Assembly (NCBI GenBank): GCA_903859795.1
Contig: CAIOOC010000367.1
Coordinates: forward strand, 1-6,737
Reading direction: 5' to 3'
Length of the DNA: 6,737 nt
From: an uncultured Bacteroidia bacterium
Lineage (GTDB): Bacteria; Bacteroidota; Bacteroidia; Bacteroidales; Prolixibacteraceae
In this document: positions 4,227 through 6,737 of the stretch, piece by piece
Layout of the letters: each line of letters starts with the position of its first letter
How positions within the stretch are numbered: the stretch's first letter is position 1
Made by a program: the position numbers and the translations under genes
Notes under the pieces: model-generated
What the model was told of the DNA's origin: nothing
Databases searched by the model: none
The model's input: the letters and a program-made list of their open reading frames with translations, nothing else

Positions 4227-6541
4227 TGACCATGAAACAAAACTCCTGGAAAATTACCGGACTTGTTGCAACCGTGGTAATTGTCATTATGATCCCTCTT
4301 TCCTTGTTGCTGAATCACACTTCGCGACAACCGCAGGAACCAGTAGCCGTTTTTGCCGGTGGAAAAACATGTGTTCAATGTCATCAAAAAGAGTACAGTC
4401 TCTGGAAAGGATCTGATCACGAGCGTGCCATGGCGGTTGCATCAGATTCATCAGTGGCAGGCAATTTCAATCATGGAGAATTGAACTTTAACGGAAAGAT
4501 CTCAAAATTTTACAAACGCGAAGGAAAGTTCTTCGTTTTCACAGAAGGGCCAGGAGGGATTATGAAGGAGTTTCAGATTACCCATACTTTTGGCACCCAC
4601 CCGTTACAACAATACCTGGTACCCTTCGAAAATGGGAAGTATCAGTGTTTACCGATTGCATGGAATACGATTCAAAAAAAGTGGTTTCATATGGCTGGAA
4701 TGGTTTACAAACCCGAGGACCTTAAGCCCGATAACTGGCTCTACTGGACCAACCAGGCTCAAAACTGGAACAGTATGTGTGCCGAGTGCCATTCAACGAA
4801 TCTTCAGAAGAACTATAACCTTGAAAAAAAATCGTACAATACTACATGGAGCGATATCAGCATCAATTGTGAGGCGTGTCACGGACCCGGATCATTGCAT
4901 AATGAATGGGCCAATCTGCCCGAAATGGGGAGGCCGCAGGATATCAATGCCGGACTTATTGTAAAAACCAGCAAGATCACCTCACGACAATATGTTGAAT
5001 CGTGTGCCCCTTGCCATGCCCGAAGAAGCTCACTGGGAAACTATGATCATTCGCACAACGAATTTTTAAACTATGCAAATCCCCAGCTTCCGACAACACC
5101 AACCTATAATGTTGACGGACAGTTCCTCGATGAAGATTATGAATATGGGTCATTCACGCAAAGTAAAATGTATCAGAAAGAAGTTCGTTGCGGTGATTGC
5201 CACGACCCTCACAGTCTGAAACGGAAGTTCGAGGGTAATGCGTTGTGTTCACAGTGTCACCGCGCCGAAGAGTATGATACACCAAACCATCACATGCATA
5301 AACTTAAAGGGGAAAAAGGAACTTCATTTATGAATAAGCGTGGTGATTTACTTGGTCCCGGAGATGGAGCACTTTGCCGCGATTGCCATATGCCCGGTCG
5401 CTATTATATGGGTGTTGATAAGCGGTTTGATCACAGTCTCAGGATCCCGCGACCCGATCTTTCGCTAAAACTGGGTACGCCAAATGCCTGTACAAATTGC
5501 CACGATGATAAATCTAACGAATGGGCCAATCAGGCTGTCAGTAAATGGTATGGTGACCGGAGAAAACCACATTACGGGACACTGCTGGCTAACGCATCAG
5601 CAGGAAAAGCGGGTGCAGATTCAGGATTACTCAGGTTGATTAATAACAATCTTTATCCGGAAATTATTAGGGCAACAGCTATAGGGTATTTATCAGCATA
5701 TCAGAGCCCCAAAGCACAGGATGCCATCCGAAAGGCGCTGAACGATCCTGATCCGTTGTTGCGTCATGCCGCTGCCGAGAATTATACACCTTCCGATTCA
5801 TCCATACTATTCCGGGACTTGGCTCCCCTTCTCAACGACCCGATAAAATCGGTGCGTATTGAAGCTGCAAACAGACTTTCGACATTTGGCAGGCAGGTAT
5901 TTAATGAAAAACAATACCGGGAGTTTTTGAAGTCTCTCGATGAATATAAAAAGTCGTTGGAATTCGTAGCAGATTTCCCTACCGGGAGATATAACCTGGG
6001 CAATTATTATTCAAAATTAAACGACTTAGCGAAAGCTGAAGAAAACTTCAAGGAAGCAATCGCGATTGACAACCTGTTTTATCCTGCAAAAACAAACCTG
6101 GCGATGATTTACTATAAGCAAGGAAAAACGGATCTCGCCGCGGCACTTTTTCAGGATCTGATCAACAAACAACCTGAATCCACAGACGGATACTATTATC
6201 TTGCATTATTGTACGGCGAGCAGCAAAGATATCGTGAAGCGGTTGCATTACTCGAAACGGCATCAACCAAACCTGGTGCGAATTCAAGGATTTTGTACAA
6301 CCTGGGTTTGATCTATCAAATGACGAACCAGAATACTAACAGTGAAACAGCACTGGAGAAGGGACTTAAGATGGATCCCGGGAATTTCGACCTGCTCTAT
6401 GCCTTGTTCGTTTTGCAGATGAAACAGAATAATACCCAAAAGGCGGCCCATTATTTGGAACAGTTGAAAACTAATTTCCCTGGTAATACGCAGGTTCAGG
6501 AGATATTCAAAAGGTTTAAAACATCGTATTTTCAAAATTGA
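4226..6541 (+). CDS. Membrane-anchored octaheme cytochrome c with HEAT-like and TPR repeats
   Basis: This 771-residue protein is predicted to accept electrons from the Rieske/cytochrome b complex in the periplasm. An N-terminal signal anchor (about 10-30) leads to eight CxxCH heme c sites starting at C49, C185, C215, C260, C322, C341, C384 and C422. The heme region resembles the cytochrome c554-like multiheme family. Typical motifs are QNWNSMCAECHSTN, CEACHGPGS, CAPCHARRS, VDGQFLDEDYEYGSF, CGDCHDPHS, NALCSQCH and GTPNACTNCH. Residues about 465-555 look like HEAT-type helical pairs (RATAIGYLSAY, DPDPLLRHAAAE, DPIKSVRIEAANRL). Residues about 585-755 hold around five TPRs (for example GRYNLGNYYSKLNDLAKAEE and AKTNLAMIYYKQGKTDLAAA), probably for protein binding. 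ATG overlaps the Rieske TAA by one base, so translation is likely coupled. A second ATG at 4232 is an alternative start. Known relatives are widespread but often stand alone, and a role as c1/f substitute is inferred from context. No catalytic site is assigned. Confidence 0.88.
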   Translation: MTMKQNSWKITGLVATVVIVIMIPLSLLLNHTSRQPQEPVAVFAGGKTCVQCHQKEYSLWKGSDHERAMAVASDSSVAGNFNHGELNFNGKISKFYKREGKFFVFTEGPGGIMKEFQITHTFGTHPLQQYLVPFENGKYQCLPIAWNTIQKKWFHMAGMVYKPEDLKPDNWLYWTNQAQNWNSMCAECHSTNLQKNYNLEKKSYNTTWSDISINCEACHGPGSLHNEWANLPEMGRPQDINAGLIVKTSKITSRQYVESCAPCHARRSSLGNYDHSHNEFLNYANPQLPTTPTYNVDGQFLDEDYEYGSFTQSKMYQKEVRCGDCHDPHSLKRKFEGNALCSQCHRAEEYDTPNHHMHKLKGEKGTSFMNKRGDLLGPGDGALCRDCHMPGRYYMGVDKRFDHSLRIPRPDLSLKLGTPNACTNCHDDKSNEWANQAVSKWYGDRRKPHYGTLLANASAGKAGADSGLLRLINNNLYPEIIRATAIGYLSAYQSPKAQDAIRKALNDPDPLLRHAAAENYTPSDSSILFRDLAPLLNDPIKSVRIEAANRLSTFGRQVFNEKQYREFLKSLDEYKKSLEFVADFPTGRYNLGNYYSKLNDLAKAEENFKEAIAIDNLFYPAKTNLAMIYYKQGKTDLAAALFQDLINKQPESTDGYYYLALLYGEQQRYREAVALLETASTKPGANSRILYNLGLIYQMTNQNTNSETALEKGLKMDPGNFDLLYALFVLQMKQNNTQKAAHYLEQLKTNFPGNTQVQEIFKRFKTSYFQN

Positions 6542-6575
6542 ATACTGTCTAAATGATTTCAAAAAATTAATTGAT

Positions 6576-6737
6576 ATGCTCAAATTAAACAAATGGACCT
6601 TCACATATATCGGTGCTAACCATGATGTTGAGCAGTTTGCTGCCTCCATATCTTTAACCAATACTATGGTCTTTAACAAGAATGAGGCAAATATGAAAGC
6701 CATGTTCATGAAAGAAAAATCATCCAGATACAACTAC
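6576..6737 (+). CDS. von Willebrand A-like domain fragment, 5'-truncated and running off the window
   Basis: The 54 codons from ATG 6576 stay open to the window edge. They include WTFTYIGANHDVEQFAASIS, close to the G-W-x-F-x-(Y/F)-(I/L)-G-A-N-x-D-(V/A)-E segment in the second half of bacterial vWA-domain proteins, followed by N-T-M-x-F as in those relatives. Such proteins normally have the DxSxS MIDAS motif and roughly 100-150 residues before this point, but here the frame is open only back to a TGA at 6465-6467. Translated bases 6552-6575 (N-D-F-K-K-L-I-D) still look like the helix that precedes this segment, which argues for a truncated gene rather than a true start at 6576. No Shine-Dalgarno site is evident, and the remnant begins directly after the octaheme gene. 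The family call rests on memory of the motif only. Confidence 0.5.
   Translation, partial: MLKLNKWTFTYIGANHDVEQFAASISLTNTMVFNKNEANMKAMFMKEKSSRYNY

Noticed and set aside
4226..5503. Hydroxylamine oxidoreductase or octaheme tetrathionate/nitrite reductase identity for the octaheme protein
   Set aside because: Eight CxxCH sites alone do not define these enzymes. No CxxCK site is seen, the spacing and motifs match the c554-like HEAT/TPR family, and the crosslinking Tyr of hydroxylamine oxidoreductase could not be identified.
6284..6733. A minus-strand 149-codon frame at the right edge
   Set aside because: It lies antisense to the TPR region and to the vWA-like frame, and its translation has no recognisable domain.

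Overview
This window looks like chromosome from a member of the Bacteroidota, probably an environmental one. The evidence is moderate to low GC, a near-perfect Bacteroidota-type promoter (TTTG, then TAnnTTTG) upstream of the respiratory operon, mostly weak Shine-Dalgarno sites, and protein families whose closest remembered relatives are in that phylum. No database was searched, so the assignment is inference.

Left part (1-2230). The window opens inside the last 31 codons of an AlkA-type DNA glycosylase gene. That fragment is recognisable because it aligns with the C-terminus of the complete AlkA-type gene at 1471-2118. Between the two paralogues lie a phytanoyl-CoA-dioxygenase (PhyH) family Fe(II)/2-oxoglutarate oxygenase gene (236-1180) and a tandem array of thirteen 21-bp units (1201-1473). 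The array runs exactly into the start codon of the second glycosylase gene. The same short palindromic REP-like element follows both glycosylase genes, and an inverted copy sits about 50 bp further on at 2198-2220.

Right part (2230-6541). A tight three-gene operon encodes a quinol-oxidising Rieske/cytochrome b complex. It consists of a fused b6/subunit-IV-type cytochrome b (2392-3684), a Tat-type Rieske iron-sulfur protein (3696-4226), and a membrane-anchored octaheme c-type cytochrome with C-terminal HEAT-like and TPR repeats (4226-6541). The order is b, then Rieske, then multiheme c, and no cytochrome c1 or f gene is present. The inferred electron path is menaquinol to hemes b and the Rieske cluster, then to the octaheme cytochrome and a periplasmic acceptor. 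Residues in both cytochrome b (APWY instead of PEWY, Gly35 instead of the heme-ci Cys) and the Rieske protein (Phe at the redox-tuning Tyr position) fit a low-potential, menaquinol-type complex.

Right edge (6542-6737). A + strand reading frame that runs off the window resembles the distal part of a von Willebrand factor A domain, but the part that would carry the MIDAS metal site is absent. It is probably a 5'-truncated remnant.

The items most worth a second look are the octaheme/TPR cytochrome as the c-subunit of a bc complex, the 21-bp (84-bp higher-order) array fused to a start codon, the duplicated glycosylase-plus-palindrome unit around the PhyH gene, and the REP-like half-palindrome that contains the TTG start of cytochrome b.
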